DNA of 64,000 bases from Pseudohoeflea suaedae (GTDB taxonomy: Bacteria > Pseudomonadota > Alphaproteobacteria > Rhizobiales > Rhizobiaceae), in NCBI RefSeq assembly GCF_004354915.1, contig NZ_SMSI01000001.1, positions 806,001 to 870,000 on the forward strand, written 5' to 3'. This document shows positions 1-8,969 of this stretch, one piece after another. How positions within the stretch are numbered: position 1 is the first letter of the stretch; each line of letters begins with the position of its first letter. The notes beneath the pieces were generated by a model. It was not told the origin of the DNA, searched no databases, and was given only the letters and a program-made list of their open reading frames with translations. A program made the position numbers and the translations under genes.

Positions 1-1
1 G

Positions 2-1642
2 CGGTGCGAAACGGACGGTCTTCCCGCAATCGACAAGCTCGATCCTGAAGGCGCCTACCTCGCCTGGTTGATCGAGATATCGACCAACTCCGCGGAAGAC
101 GAGATCCGCTCCGTCTTCGAATTCGCCGAATGGGACTGCCAGCTGGAAGTCACCGCCGGGGAGCCGGGCGTGGAAATGCCGGAAACGGCCGCGGTCGAAG
201 AGCCGGAAGACGCTCCGATGGCCGTGGTGCCGTTCGATCTGTCCCTTCTCGACGACGAGCCTGCCGCCGCTGAAGCCGCAGCACCTGCCGAGACCGATAT
301 TGCGCAGGTCACGGCGGCATCGGGGGAACCTGCCGACGCCGGGCAGCCTGCGCCTGAACTGCCGGCAGCAACGGCCGCAATCGCCGCAAACGCGGAAAAG
401 CAGAAGGCGGCCGCCGTCGCTGCCGTACCGGCCGCTCCGCAGACAATCCGCGTCGATCTCGATCGCGTCGACCGCCTCATCAACCTCGTGGGCGAGCTGG
501 TGATCAACCAGGCCATGCTGGCCCAGAGTGTCGTCGAGAATGAAACCGGCGGTGCCTCCGCCATCAATCTGGGTCTCGATGAGCTGCAGCAGCTTACCCG
601 CGAGATCCAGGATTCGGTCATGGCGATCCGCGCCCAACCGGTCAAGCCGGTGTTCCAGCGCATGTCGCGTATCGTTCGCGAAATTGCCGACATGACCGGC
701 AAGACCGTTCGTCTCGTCACCGAAGGGGAAAACACCGAGGTCGACAAGACGGTCATCGACAAGCTCGCCGAGCCGCTCACCCACATGATCCGCAATGCGG
801 TCGATCACGGTCTGGAGACGCCCGAAAAACGTGAGGCCATCGGCAAGAGCAGGGAAGGCGTTCTCCGGCTTTCGGCAAAGCACCGTTCAGGCCGCATCGT
901 CATCGAAATCGCCGATGATGGCGCCGGCATCAACCGCGAACGGGTGCGCCAGAAGGCGATCGACAACGGCCTGATCACGGCGGAGCAGAACCTGCCGGAC
1001 GAAGAGATCGACAACCTGATCTTCCATCCGGGCTTCTCGACGGCGGAGAAACTCTCCGACATTTCCGGTCGCGGGGTCGGCATGGACGTGGTCAAGCGTT
1101 CGATCCAGTCGCTGGGCGGTCGTATCAACATTACCTCGACGCCGGGCAAGGGCTCGATCTTCACGATGAGCCTGCCGCTCACCCTCGCCGTCCTTGACGG
1201 CATGGTGGTCACTGTTGCCGGCCAGACGCTGGTCGTTCCGCTGACCGCGATCGTCGAGACGTTGCAGCCCGAGAAGCAGGACATCCATTCCTTCGGCTCC
1301 AACCAGCGTCTCATCGCAATCCGCGATACGTTCTGCCCGCTCGTCGATGTGGGCCACATCCTGCGCTTCCGTCCGCATTATGCCGATCCGGTCGAGGGCG
1401 TGGCGCTCCTCGTCGAGAGCGAGGGCGGCGGGCAGCGCGCGCTCATGGTCGATGCAATTCAGGGCCAGCGTCAGGTAGTCATTAAGTCTTTGGAGGCAAA
1501 TTACACGAGCGTGCCGGGCATTGCGGCCGCAACCATCCTCGGTGACGGGCGTGTCGCTCTCATTCTGGATGTGGATTCCGTGGTGGCGGCGTCGCGGGGA
1601 CAGTCAATGCGTGGAGAGATGTCGCTCGCGGCTGCTGGCTAG
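2..1642 (+). CDS. cheA: Chemotaxis histidine kinase CheA, 5'-truncated by window edge
   Basis: The reading frame is already open at base 2, so the N-terminal phosphotransfer (P1) region lies upstream; the first in-frame TTG at 68 is not the real start. About 546 codons are visible. After an Ala/Pro/Glu-rich linker comes the dimerisation helix pair (IRVDLDRVDRLINLVGELV, around base 450-510). The HATPase domain follows, with N box HMIRNAVDHGLE, G1 box DDGAGIN and G2 box GRGVGMDVV, and the C-terminal CheW-like P5 domain ends the protein. CheA autophosphorylates in response to chemoreceptors and donates phosphate to CheY and CheB. The next gene is cheR, 29 bases downstream, with no cheW between. 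Identification is firm from the kinase motifs. Confidence 0.96.
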   Translation, partial: RCETDGLPAIDKLDPEGAYLAWLIEISTNSAEDEIRSVFEFAEWDCQLEVTAGEPGVEMPETAAVEEPEDAPMAVVPFDLSLLDDEPAAAEAAAPAETDIAQVTAASGEPADAGQPAPELPAATAAIAANAEKQKAAAVAAVPAAPQTIRVDLDRVDRLINLVGELVINQAMLAQSVVENETGGASAINLGLDELQQLTREIQDSVMAIRAQPVKPVFQRMSRIVREIADMTGKTVRLVTEGENTEVDKTVIDKLAEPLTHMIRNAVDHGLETPEKREAIGKSREGVLRLSAKHRSGRIVIEIADDGAGINRERVRQKAIDNGLITAEQNLPDEEIDNLIFHPGFSTAEKLSDISGRGVGMDVVKRSIQSLGGRINITSTPGKGSIFTMSLPLTLAVLDGMVVTVAGQTLVVPLTAIVETLQPEKQDIHSFGSNQRLIAIRDTFCPLVDVGHILRFRPHYADPVEGVALLVESEGGGQRALMVDAIQGQRQVVIKSLEANYTSVPGIAAATILGDGRVALILDVDSVVAASRGQSMRGEMSLAAAG

Positions 1643-1671
1643 CATGCCGGTCGCGACCATCAGGAAAGTCG

Positions 1672-2565
1672 ATGCCGATGAACACCAGTGTGGTTGCCCC
1701 TAGCGGGAAACAGGAAGAATGCGTGGTCAGCGGGGAATTCCCGATGACCCGGAAGGATTTGGCGGATATTGCCGCCATGATCCATGCCGATGCCGGGATT
1801 TCCCTCAACGACAGCAAGGCGTCGCTCGTCTATTCGCGTTTGTCGAAGCGTCTGCGTCGGCTGGGCTTCGCGGCCTTCAGCGAATACTGCCGTTTCGTCG
1901 CCGCTGAAGAGGGGGCGGCCGAACGCCGGGAGATGCTGTCCGCGCTGACGACCAATTTCACCAAGTTCTTCCGAGAGAGCCACCATTTCGATCACCTCGA
2001 AAAGACGGTGTTGCCCGAGCTGATAGCGCGCGCCAAGGCCGGTGGCCGGGTCCGTATCTGGTCGGCGGGCTGTTCCGACGGTTCCGAGCCGTACTCGATC
2101 GCCCTGACCGTTCTGAAGTCGTTCCCGGACGTCGCCAATCACGACTTCAAGATCCTGGCCACCGATATCGATCCGAAGATCCTGCACAAGGCGCAGAACG
2201 GCATCTACGACGAGGCTGCGATCGAAGCCGTCGAACCCGGCATGAGGCACAATTTCTTCAAGCGTTCTGCCGAGGGCGGCTTTGCCGTCGATGCGAAGGT
2301 CAAGGCGCTCATCACCTACCGCGAACTCAACCTCATGCAGCCCTGGCCGTTCAAGGGGCCGTTCGATGTCATTTTCTGCCGCAACGTCGTGATCTATTTC
2401 GACGAGCCCACGCAGGCCCGCATCTGGACACGCTACGCCGAGATGCTCGCTGTTTCCGGCCATCTCTATATCGGTCATTCCGAGCGTCTCTGGGGCGACG
2501 CGAAGGACTGGTTCGACAATGTCGGCATCACCACTTACCGCTATCGGGGAGGAGCGCGGAAATGA
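1672..2565 (+). CDS. cheR: Chemoreceptor glutamate methyltransferase CheR
   Basis: CheR transfers methyl groups from S-adenosylmethionine to glutamates on chemoreceptors, the adaptation arm of chemotaxis. The 297-residue protein has the usual N-terminal helical domain ([20 protein letters not shown], from about residue 25). A SAM-binding domain follows, with [18 protein letters not shown] and the late motif [13 protein letters not shown] 1672 is the first start; the family homology really begins near Met 25 (base 1744), so a shorter product is possible. Its stop overlaps the cheB start as ATGA, indicating translational coupling. Confidence 0.95.
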   Translation: MPMNTSVVAPSGKQEECVVSGEFPMTRKDLADIAAMIHADAGISLNDSKASLVYSRLSKRLRRLGFAAFSEYCRFVAAEEGAAERREMLSALTTNFTKFFRESHHFDHLEKTVLPELIARAKAGGRVRIWSAGCSDGSEPYSIALTVLKSFPDVANHDFKILATDIDPKILHKAQNGIYDEAAIEAVEPGMRHNFFKRSAEGGFAVDAKVKALITYRELNLMQPWPFKGPFDVIFCRNVVIYFDEPTQARIWTRYAEMLAVSGHLYIGHSERLWGDAKDWFDNVGITTYRYRGGARK

Positions 2566-3611
2566 CGATGGCACGCGTACTTGTTGTTGACGATTCCCCG
2601 ACCATGCGCGGCCTGATCCGCGGCGTGCTCTCGAGTGATCCGCATATCGAGGTCGTCGGCGAGGCCGGTGACGCGATGGAGGCGCGGGCGGCCATCAAGC
2701 AGCTCAATCCCGATGTCGTTACCCTCGATGTCGAGATGCCGAACATGAACGGCCTCGAGTTTCTCGAAAAGATCATGACGCTTCGGCCGATGCCTGTCAT
2801 CATGGTCTCGACGCTGACCCATCGGGGTGCCGAGGCAACACTTGCCGCGCTCGAGATCGGTGCCTTCGATTGCGTGGGCAAGCCGGTTCCGGGAGACCCC
2901 GCGCCCTTCGTCGGGCTGATCGAGACGGTAAAGGCTGCTGCCCGTTCGCAACGCCACAAACACACGGCCGCACCTGCGCCGGTGATGGAGACGCGCACCT
3001 CTGCGGCGTTTCAGTATGCTCCTTCGCGCAAGATCATCGCCATCGGCGCATCCACCGGCGGGGTCGAGGCGCTGATCCAGGTCGTGTCGAAGTTTCCGGA
3101 AAACTGCCCGCCGACGGTGATCACGCAGCACATGCCCGCAGCCTTCACGAAAAGCTTCGCGCAGCGGCTCGACCGCCTGTGCAAGCCGAAGGTCAAGGAA
3201 GCCGAGAACGGCGACAGGCTGGAAATCGGCCGCATCTATCTCGCGCCCGGCGGCGATCATCATCTCGAAGTGAGTAACGCTTCGGCTCCCTCCTGCCGGC
3301 TGATCGAAAGCGATCCCGTCAACGGTCATCGTCCGTCGGTCGATGTGCTGTTCGATTCGGTCGCCAGTCTGGCCGGCAGCCGGTCGGTCGGAGTGATTCT
3401 CACGGGAATGGGGCGCGACGGCGCGCGCGGACTTCTCAACATGCGGCAAGCCGGTGCAACGACCATCGGTCAGGACGAAAAGACCTGCGTGGTCTACGGA
3501 ATGCCTCGCGTTGCGTACGAAATGGGTGCGGTCGGGACCCAAGTGCCTCTGAACGATATCGGGGAGGAGATTCTCCGCTCCACCACCACACGCAAGGATA
3601 GGGTCGCGTAA
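2562..3611 (+). CDS. cheB: Chemotaxis response regulator / receptor methylesterase CheB
   Basis: The 349-residue, two-domain protein removes methyl groups from, and deamidates, chemoreceptors. The receiver domain has acidic pair D10/D11, phosphoacceptor D56 (in LDVEMP) and a KP motif near residue 107. After a linker of about 30 residues the esterase domain carries the catalytic triad: S164 in GASTGG, H190 in TQHMP and D286 in GMGRDG. The ATG at 2562 overlaps the cheR stop by four bases, and a GGGGAGG-type ribosome binding site sits just upstream. CheA phosphorylates D56 to activate the esterase. Confidence 0.97.
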   Translation: MTMARVLVVDDSPTMRGLIRGVLSSDPHIEVVGEAGDAMEARAAIKQLNPDVVTLDVEMPNMNGLEFLEKIMTLRPMPVIMVSTLTHRGAEATLAALEIGAFDCVGKPVPGDPAPFVGLIETVKAAARSQRHKHTAAPAPVMETRTSAAFQYAPSRKIIAIGASTGGVEALIQVVSKFPENCPPTVITQHMPAAFTKSFAQRLDRLCKPKVKEAENGDRLEIGRIYLAPGGDHHLEVSNASAPSCRLIESDPVNGHRPSVDVLFDSVASLAGSRSVGVILTGMGRDGARGLLNMRQAGATTIGQDEKTCVVYGMPRVAYEMGAVGTQVPLNDIGEEILRSTTTRKDRVA

Positions 3612-4001
3612 ATGTCTATTGCAGAAAAAATCAAGGTATTGATCGTAGACGATCAGGTCACAAGCCGTTTGCTTCTCGGCGATGCGCTGCAGCAGCTCGG
3701 CTTCAAGCAGATCACGGTCGCGGGTGACGGCGAACAGGGCATGAAGATCATGGCCCAGCAGCCCCATCATCTCGTGATCTCGGATTTCAACATGCCGAAG
3801 ATGGACGGTCTCGGATTGCTCGAGGCAGTGCGTTCCAATCCGGCAACCAAGCGCGCGGCGTTCATCATGCTGACCGCGCAGGGCGATCGCGCTCTGGTGC
3901 AAAAAGCGGCGGCGCTGGGCGCCAACAACGTATTGGCCAAGCCTTTCACCATCCCGAAGATGCAGGCGGCTATCGAAGCCGTGTTTGGAGCGCTCAAGTG
4001 A
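3612..4001 (+). CDS. cheY2: Single-domain response regulator CheY2-like
   Basis: This is a 129-residue stand-alone receiver. It has D13/D14, phosphoacceptor D58 ([11 protein letters not shown]), a switch T88 (MLTAQ) and K110 (LAKPF), the complete CheY residue set. It begins directly after the cheB stop codon. In rhizobia the CheY encoded between cheB and cheD is CheY2, the main regulator acting on the motor, whereas CheY1 (upstream of cheA, outside this window) acts as a phosphate sink. The assignment to CheY2 rests on gene position. Confidence 0.93.
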   Translation: MSIAEKIKVLIVDDQVTSRLLLGDALQQLGFKQITVAGDGEQGMKIMAQQPHHLVISDFNMPKMDGLGLLEAVRSNPATKRAAFIMLTAQGDRALVQKAAALGANNVLAKPFTIPKMQAAIEAVFGALK

Positions 4002-4558
4002 TCCATGATCCGTCAACGCGACGAATTCACGTCATACAGGGCGAATACAAGGTTTCCAGCGATCCGGATGTCGTGCTCTGCACCATCCTTGGTTCCTGTG
4101 TGGCCGCCTGTATGCGTGACCCCGTCGCAGGGGTTGGCGGGCTGAATCACTTTCTTCTCCCGGGAAGTGTCGGGAGCGGGGCGACGGGCTCTGAGGCCAG
4201 TCGCTACGGCGTTCACCTGATGGAGCTTCTGATCAACGGTCTGCTGAAGGCCGGCGCGCGCCGTGACCGGCTGGAAGCCAAGATCATCGGCGGCGCCAAG
4301 ACCATCGCATCCTTTTCCAACATCGGCGAACAGAATGCGGCCTTCGCCCAGCAGTTCCTGAAGGATGAAGGCATCAAGATTGTCGGGATCAACGTAGGCG
4401 GCGACAACGGAAGGAAACTGGAATATTGGCCGGTCAGCGGCCGGGCACGCCAGATTCCACTCACAGGTGCGGAAACGCGGAAGACCGTGGCGGAGGAGCA
4501 GTCCGCTCCCAAGCCGGAAGTCCGGAAGTCGGCGGAAACGTCGATCGAATTTTTCTAG
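3998..4558 (+). CDS. cheD: Chemoreceptor glutamine deamidase CheD
   Basis: CheD deamidates specific glutamines on chemoreceptors and may interact with CheY-type proteins. The 186-residue product shows the catalytic cysteine C34 in [14 protein letters not shown]51 in [10 protein letters not shown] and T29, matching the CheD triad. The start is a GTG at 3998 that overlaps the cheY2 stop (GTGA). The nearby ATG at 4005 is in another frame, so GTG is the only reasonable start. Confidence 0.94.
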   Translation: MIHDPSTRRIHVIQGEYKVSSDPDVVLCTILGSCVAACMRDPVAGVGGLNHFLLPGSVGSGATGSEASRYGVHLMELLINGLLKAGARRDRLEAKIIGGAKTIASFSNIGEQNAAFAQQFLKDEGIKIVGINVGGDNGRKLEYWPVSGRARQIPLTGAETRKTVAEEQSAPKPEVRKSAETSIEFF

Positions 4559-4571
4559 AGAGGTTCGTACA

Positions 4572-4961
4572 ATGGCTACTGGAAAGGGAACATCCCAGTT
4601 CTCGCACGAGCCCCTTTTCGATGTCATCGGAAGAGTCAGCACCGAGTTGCGGGACGTGGCGAAGCTCATCGAGCAGCTCGAGCCGATGCTGTCGGACGCT
4701 CAGTCCGACGAATATCTCGAATCGCCCGAGCACATGCGCCTGTTGCAGGGCATCGATCTCGCGGTTCAGAAGTCCCGGGGGCTCGCCGCATTTCTCGACA
4801 GCGTCAGCGACGAGCTGGATGTCAGCCATCTGGTCGACATAACCACCGCGCTCAATCTGGTGACGCTGTCGGACATGAAGATGCGGCTGCGTGCGGCCGT
4901 CGACACCAAGCAGTCGGCTGAGACCTATCAGCTGGCCTCGGGCGATCTGGACTTCTTCTGA
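4572..4961 (+). CDS. cheT: CheT, rhizobial chemotaxis protein with CheZ-like DXXXQ motif
   Basis: This 129-residue mostly helical protein closes the che operon. ATG 4572 was chosen over an in-frame upstream start because an AGAGAGG ribosome site precedes it and the family sequence starts there. Residues D62-L-A-V-Q66 fit the DXXXQ signature of CheZ-type CheY phosphatases. As I recall, the Sinorhizobium protein at this position has been called CheT and linked to signal termination. The C-terminus (DLDFF) is short and acidic. Older names are orf9/orf10. Position is firm; function rests on motif and recall. Confidence 0.8.
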   Translation: MATGKGTSQFSHEPLFDVIGRVSTELRDVAKLIEQLEPMLSDAQSDEYLESPEHMRLLQGIDLAVQKSRGLAAFLDSVSDELDVSHLVDITTALNLVTLSDMKMRLRAAVDTKQSAETYQLASGDLDFF

Positions 4962-4999
4962 CGCCGGACGGCGGCGAGCAATCTTCGAACACCTTCGCG

Positions 5000-5019
5000 C
5001 AAGTTTCAGCTTCTAGTGT
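5000..5019 (+). promoter_or_regulatory. Candidate class-II flagellar promoter upstream of fliF
   Basis: GCGCAAG (CAAG 5000-5003), ten bases, then TAGTGT (5014-5019). It shares TTTCAGCTTC in the spacer with the flhA copy at 40597. The fliF ATG is 52 bases downstream. Function inferred from recurrence at eight flagellar units. Confidence 0.65.
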
Positions 5020-5070
5020 GCCGAAAGGGCATTGGGAGCCTGGAACTCTTACGGGCAGCGTGGGTACAGA

Positions 5071-6771
5071 ATGAATCTGTTCGACCAGCTAACACAAATC
5101 GGGAAAAACCTTGCAGGGCTGGGCCAGGCAAGACTGATCGGACTGGGCGCCGTGGGGGCGGCGGCAATCGCGTTGATCGTGGTCGCCGGCATGTTCCTGA
5201 ACAAACCGACCCGTGAAACGCTCTATATCGGCCTGTCCGGCGAAGATATCGCCCAGATCTCCCAGGTTCTTGCCGAAGCCAACATTGATTTCTCCACCGG
5301 CACCGACGGAACGTCCATCACCGTTCCCGCCGGCATGACCGGACGCGCCCGCATGCTGCTTGCCGAGCGCGGCTTGCCGTCTTCCACCACGTCGGGCTAC
5401 GAACTCTTCGACCAGGTCGGCTCGTTGGGCCTGACCAGCTTCATGCAGGAGGTCACGCGCGTCCGTGCGCTGGAAGGCGAGATCGCGCGCACGATTCAAT
5501 CGATCAACGGCATCTCCGCCGCCCGCGTCCACATCGTTCTTGCCGACCGTGGCAACTTCCGTCGCGGCGAACAGAAGCCGTCGGCTTCCGTCATGGTGCG
5601 CACCAACAATGCGACCGCCAATCGTGCCGCCGATTCAATCCGCCACCTCGTCGCATCGTCCGTACCGGGTCTGACCGTGGATGAAGTTACCGTCCTCGAC
5701 GCCACCGGCAAGCTGCTTGCTTCGGGCGACGACTTCTCCAATTCCAATCTCAACCGCTCCATGTCGATCGTCCAGCTCGTCCAGAACGAGGTGCAGGACA
5801 ATATCGATCGCGCGCTCGCGCCCTTCCTCGGCGTCGAGAATTTCCGCACCAGCGTGACGGCTGCCGTCAATACCGACAGCCAGCAGATCCAGGAAACGAT
5901 CTTCGATCCCGAATCGCGTGTCGAGCGTTCCACGCGCGTCACCCGCGAGAACCAGCAGTCGAACCAGTCGTCCAGTCAGGCGCCCGCAACCGTCGAGCAG
6001 AACATTCCCGACCAGGCTCCCGCTGCCAGTGCGGCCGGTCCGAAATCGAGCGATCAGGCCGAGCGCAAGGAAGAACAGACCAACTACGAGATCAACCAGA
6101 AGACCATCAATACCGTGCGCAACAGCTATTCGGTCGAAAAGCTTTCCATTGCCGTGGTGGTCAACAAGGCCCGCGTGGCGGGCATGCTCGGCGGTCAGCC
6201 CAGCGATGCCCAGATCAACGCCTATATCGCCGAGCTTCGTCAGATCGTCGACACCGCCGCGGGGCTCGATCAGGATCGAGGCGACACCGCTTCCATCACC
6301 ACGATGGAGTTTCTTGCCAGCGAATTGCTGACGGCCGATACGGCCCAGCCAGGTTTCATGGATGCGCTTCAGGCCCAGATCGGCACGATCATCAACGCGA
6401 TCGCCTTTGTTGCCGTCGCAGCTTTGCTCGTCTTCTTCGGCTTCCGTCCGCTTCTCGGAACCGCGGTCGGACGCAAGGCGGCAGCCGAGAACGAACTGGA
6501 CGGCGACGATCTCGGTCTCGAATTGCCGGACTTCAGCCCCGCCGCAATGGGGGCAGAGGGCGGTGCTGGCGGCATGTCGATGGAAGGCTTCGGCGCGGAC
6601 TTCGGCTTCGACCCGAACGAGGGCGTCGGTGGTTTCGAACTGGAAGAGAACGAGGTTTCCAGTCGCCGGATCAAGGAAGGTCCGGAGCGCAGACTGGCGC
6701 GCATGGTCGAGATCAACGAGGAACGCGCGGCCAAGATACTTCGTCAGTGGGCAAGCGCGGACGCCGCCTGA
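5071..6771 (+). CDS. fliF: Flagellar MS-ring protein FliF
   Basis: FliF forms the inner-membrane MS ring on which the basal body is built. The 566-residue protein has an N-terminal membrane segment (about residues 20-45, LIGLGAVGAAAIALIVVAG). A YscJ-like periplasmic domain follows (SYELFDQ/ GEIARTI...ARVHIVL), then a Ser/Gln-rich loop, a second membrane segment (about 460-485) and a C-terminal FliG-binding tail ending RMVEINEERAAKILRQWAS. ATG 5071 is preferred over an in-frame start at 5032, because homologues begin MNLFDQ. A CAAG-N10-TAGTGT promoter lies about 50 bases upstream, so fliF is separable from the che operon. Confidence 0.96.
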   Translation: MNLFDQLTQIGKNLAGLGQARLIGLGAVGAAAIALIVVAGMFLNKPTRETLYIGLSGEDIAQISQVLAEANIDFSTGTDGTSITVPAGMTGRARMLLAERGLPSSTTSGYELFDQVGSLGLTSFMQEVTRVRALEGEIARTIQSINGISAARVHIVLADRGNFRRGEQKPSASVMVRTNNATANRAADSIRHLVASSVPGLTVDEVTVLDATGKLLASGDDFSNSNLNRSMSIVQLVQNEVQDNIDRALAPFLGVENFRTSVTAAVNTDSQQIQETIFDPESRVERSTRVTRENQQSNQSSSQAPATVEQNIPDQAPAASAAGPKSSDQAERKEEQTNYEINQKTINTVRNSYSVEKLSIAVVVNKARVAGMLGGQPSDAQINAYIAELRQIVDTAAGLDQDRGDTASITTMEFLASELLTADTAQPGFMDALQAQIGTIINAIAFVAVAALLVFFGFRPLLGTAVGRKAAAENELDGDDLGLELPDFSPAAMGAEGGAGGMSMEGFGADFGFDPNEGVGGFELEENEVSSRRIKEGPERRLARMVEINEERAAKILRQWASADAA

Positions 6772-6899
6772 ACGTCTGAGCTGCCCCTTTACTGAAATCT
6801 GGGGATAACCACAGTATGAGGCGGTTCAGGCGCACTTCCTAATTAGCTGCGCATTTCTGTGACTTGAGTGTTTTTCAGGCCACTCTTAAATTTTTCCAC

Positions 6900-6929
6900 T
6901 TGTAAATACCCACATACAAGCGATTTAAT
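6900..6929 (+). promoter_or_regulatory. Possible sigma-70 promoter for visN-visR
   Basis: TTGTAA (6900-6905), 18 bases, TTTAAT (6924-6929) lies in the AT-rich stretch of the visN upstream region. No CAAG element is found here, consistent with visNR being above the class-II genes. Weak consensus match. Confidence 0.3.
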
Positions 6930-6990
6930 TTTTGTAGGATTTCGCGAATCTGCATATACCAGTGGTCAAGGCACGTTATTTTTACGTATC

Positions 6991-7011
6991 GCGAAAGGGA
7001 GGAGATTTCGC
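6991..7011 (+). promoter_or_regulatory. visN leader hairpin with GGGAGGAG loop
   Basis: GCGAAA (6991-6996) pairs with TTTCGC (7006-7011), leaving a nine-base loop GGGAGGAGA. No start codon in a sensible frame follows at ribosome distance, so this is not an ordinary ribosome site. Loop-exposed GGA resembles binding sites for CsrA-type RNA regulators. Speculative. Confidence 0.35.
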
Positions 7012-7094
7012 AGGCCACTGGCTGATACGGTTGTCTGGATGGACGGAATTTTCCCGCGTTTGTGGCGCGGTGAATGCGGCAAGGGGTGATCATA

Positions 7095-7760
7095 GTGACG
7101 CGCGGGACCTTCCTGGGGTCTTTGTACGAGCTGAGCGACAGCGGATGGCATTCCGGATTGGAATTGATTCGCGATTATGCTGGGGCACGCCATTTTCTGG
7201 TGGCGCGGTTTGACCAGTATTCCGATGCCCACATGGATACGATCGTGACGTCCGACTGGCCGTTTGATCTGGTCCGTTCTCTCGGTACCTCCCTCATCAG
7301 TTCTCATTCCAGAAGCAGCGAGTTCCGGCGCTGCCTCGGTGCCTTCGAACCGACCTTCCACGATATGCCGGAGGATGTCGTCATCCCGACCGGACTGTCC
7401 CGCCGGGTCTGCATCATTCCTTTCAATGCCGGCGAAGCGCGGATGCTGTTGATGCTGCTCTTCGATGACGGACTGTATCTTTCCCAGGACCGGCTTCGCG
7501 ATTCAGCGGTGGCGATCTCCTATTTCGCAGCAGGATTTCCCGGCGATTGCGGCCGTTCGGACCGCTCGGCCGATCTCACCGAGCGTGAGATCGAGTGCCT
7601 GTCGTGGATCGGTGAGGGCAAGACCAGCGACGAGATCGCGCTGATCATCGGCATTTCGCGCAACACGGTGAACAACTACATCACGTCCATCATGAACAAG
7701 ACTGGCGCACGAACCCGTTCGGAAGCCGTTGCATTCGGTGTGCGAAACCAGATCATTTGA
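7095..7760 (+). CDS. visN: LuxR-type motility master regulator VisN
   Basis: VisN is half of the VisN/VisR pair at the top of the rhizobial flagellar cascade; it is thought to bind DNA as a heteromer and to activate rem and other early genes. The C-terminal LuxR helix-turn-helix is clear (LTEREIECLSWIGEGKTSDE then ISRNTVNNYI). The N-terminal autoinducer-like domain covers about 150 residues. I chose GTG 7095 (221 residues) because AAGGGG ends eight bases upstream. An in-frame ATG at 7074 without a ribosome site would add seven residues. visR follows after nine bases. Confidence 0.9.
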   Translation: MTRGTFLGSLYELSDSGWHSGLELIRDYAGARHFLVARFDQYSDAHMDTIVTSDWPFDLVRSLGTSLISSHSRSSEFRRCLGAFEPTFHDMPEDVVIPTGLSRRVCIIPFNAGEARMLLMLLFDDGLYLSQDRLRDSAVAISYFAAGFPGDCGRSDRSADLTEREIECLSWIGEGKTSDEIALIIGISRNTVNNYITSIMNKTGARTRSEAVAFGVRNQII

Positions 7761-7769
7761 GGGCTTGGC

Positions 7770-8498
7770 ATGGCGGCATTCTCCGAAACCATCGAAACAT
7801 CTTTCACTGTAACTGAGCCCAGGAAGTTCGGCACGGCATTGTCGGATCTCTATCCCAAGGCGAATGCGCTCCAGCATGCCGCCGATGCTGCTGCATTCGC
7901 CGTTCTGTCCGTGAATGCGCAGACGGCGCTGAGCCCGCGCAACCTGACTGTGAGGATGCACAGCGCCGGGGATAAGGACGCTGACGGCCTGCAGGCGCTT
8001 CTCAAGGCCCATGGCGAGGTTCTTATTTCGCACCTGTGGAAGTCGCCGATGCCGTTGCATTTCAATGCCGACGGCATCGAGCCCTGTCTGCTCGCCGGAC
8101 CCGATCACGCAAACAGGCGTCCGCCGAACGGTGCTTTCGGCCTGGCATTCCCCGTCCAGCTCGGCGCCATGGGCAACGGTTACGTCATTCTGTTCGACGT
8201 ACGGGTGGAGATGAACGTCAATCTTTGCCTCGACCTGCACCGCAAAGCCATCGGCCTCATGCGGGACGCACTCAAGCTCGAGTTCGGCACCCTGACGACC
8301 TCGGAGCTTCTGAGCGAGCGTGAGATCGAGTGCCTGCAACTTGTCGGCGACGGTCTCAAGAGCGAAGCGATAGGTGATCGCCTCGGCCTGTCCGTCCATA
8401 CCGTCAACGCCTATCTCGGCTCGGCAACCTCCAAGCTCGATGCGGTCAACCGCATCCAGGCGATCGCCAAGGCGATCCGCCTTGGCCTGATCAGCTAG
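7770..8498 (+). CDS. visR: LuxR-type motility master regulator VisR
   Basis: The 242-residue partner of VisN is encoded nine bases after it. The N-terminal ligand-like domain is followed by a LuxR helix-turn-helix (LLSEREIECLQLVGDGLKSE and LSVHTVNAYLGSA). In Sinorhizobium and Agrobacterium, loss of either protein abolishes motility. The gene is convergent with the minus-strand flhB operon; only 12 bases separate the stops, with a minor GACAA/TTGTC hairpin between. Confidence 0.92.
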   Translation: MAAFSETIETSFTVTEPRKFGTALSDLYPKANALQHAADAAAFAVLSVNAQTALSPRNLTVRMHSAGDKDADGLQALLKAHGEVLISHLWKSPMPLHFNADGIEPCLLAGPDHANRRPPNGAFGLAFPVQLGAMGNGYVILFDVRVEMNVNLCLDLHRKAIGLMRDALKLEFGTLTTSELLSEREIECLQLVGDGLKSEAIGDRLGLSVHTVNAYLGSATSKLDAVNRIQAIAKAIRLGLIS

Positions 8499-8510
8499 AC
8501 AAGGATTGTC

Positions 8511-8969
8511 TCAGGCCGCTTCCGGGCGGCTTTCCGCACTCATTGCCTCGGGCAGCGGGCGGTAGGCCGCCGTTGCAAGGGCAGCTTCCAGAAACGCCGT
8601 ATTGACGTCGGGATCTTCGTCCGGTTGATCAAAGACGATATGGGCGATCTCGACGCCTGCCTTGTCGTGCTCGAGCGTCAGGCGGACATAGATGGTCACG
8701 CCGATCGGCCGCAGTTCGAGGTCGAGAACGACTTTCGCAGCCGTATCCCAGTCGAGCTTGTAGTCGCCGCCGATCCCGAGCTTCACGGTGTCCGGCAGAT
8801 AATAAAGCTCCGCCGCGGTCGCCACGATGTCCGCCAGATTGGCGTAACGCTCGAAGCGAAGCATGGAAATCAGATCCACAACATCGATCATCCGCAATTC
8901 GCTCGCAACGGGCCAGATGGCATCGGCTACGATCTTTTCACGGTCCCGGGAGGGGTAGGTTGGCTTCAT
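8511..8969 (-). CDS. Conserved hypothetical protein at the end of the flhB operon
   Basis: The 152-residue soluble protein is encoded last in the motA-fliM-fliN-fliG-flhB operon; its ATG overlaps the flhB stop by four bases. No signal peptide or membrane segment is visible. The sequence is mixed alpha/beta with an acidic C-terminal part ([11 protein letters not shown]). I recall an uncharacterised protein at this position in rhizobial flagellar clusters, but I do not recognise a domain. Coupling to flhB suggests a flagellar role by association only. Confidence 0.8.
   Translation of the reverse strand: MKPTYPSRDREKIVADAIWPVASELRMIDVVDLISMLRFERYANLADIVATAAELYYLPDTVKLGIGGDYKLDWDTAAKVVLDLELRPIGVTIYVRLTLEHDKAGVEIAHIVFDQPDEDPDVNTAFLEAALATAAYRPLPEAMSAESRPEAA

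Larger units (their letters stand above)
6772..7094. other. 323-base intergenic region fliF-visN
   Basis: No gene is supported here; short open frames have no ribosome sites or recognisable products. It is more AT-rich than its surroundings and contains the possible visN promoter (6900-6929), a GCGAAA/TTTCGC stem with purine loop at 6991-7011, and the ribosome site AAGGGG (7081-7086). Confidence 0.6.
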
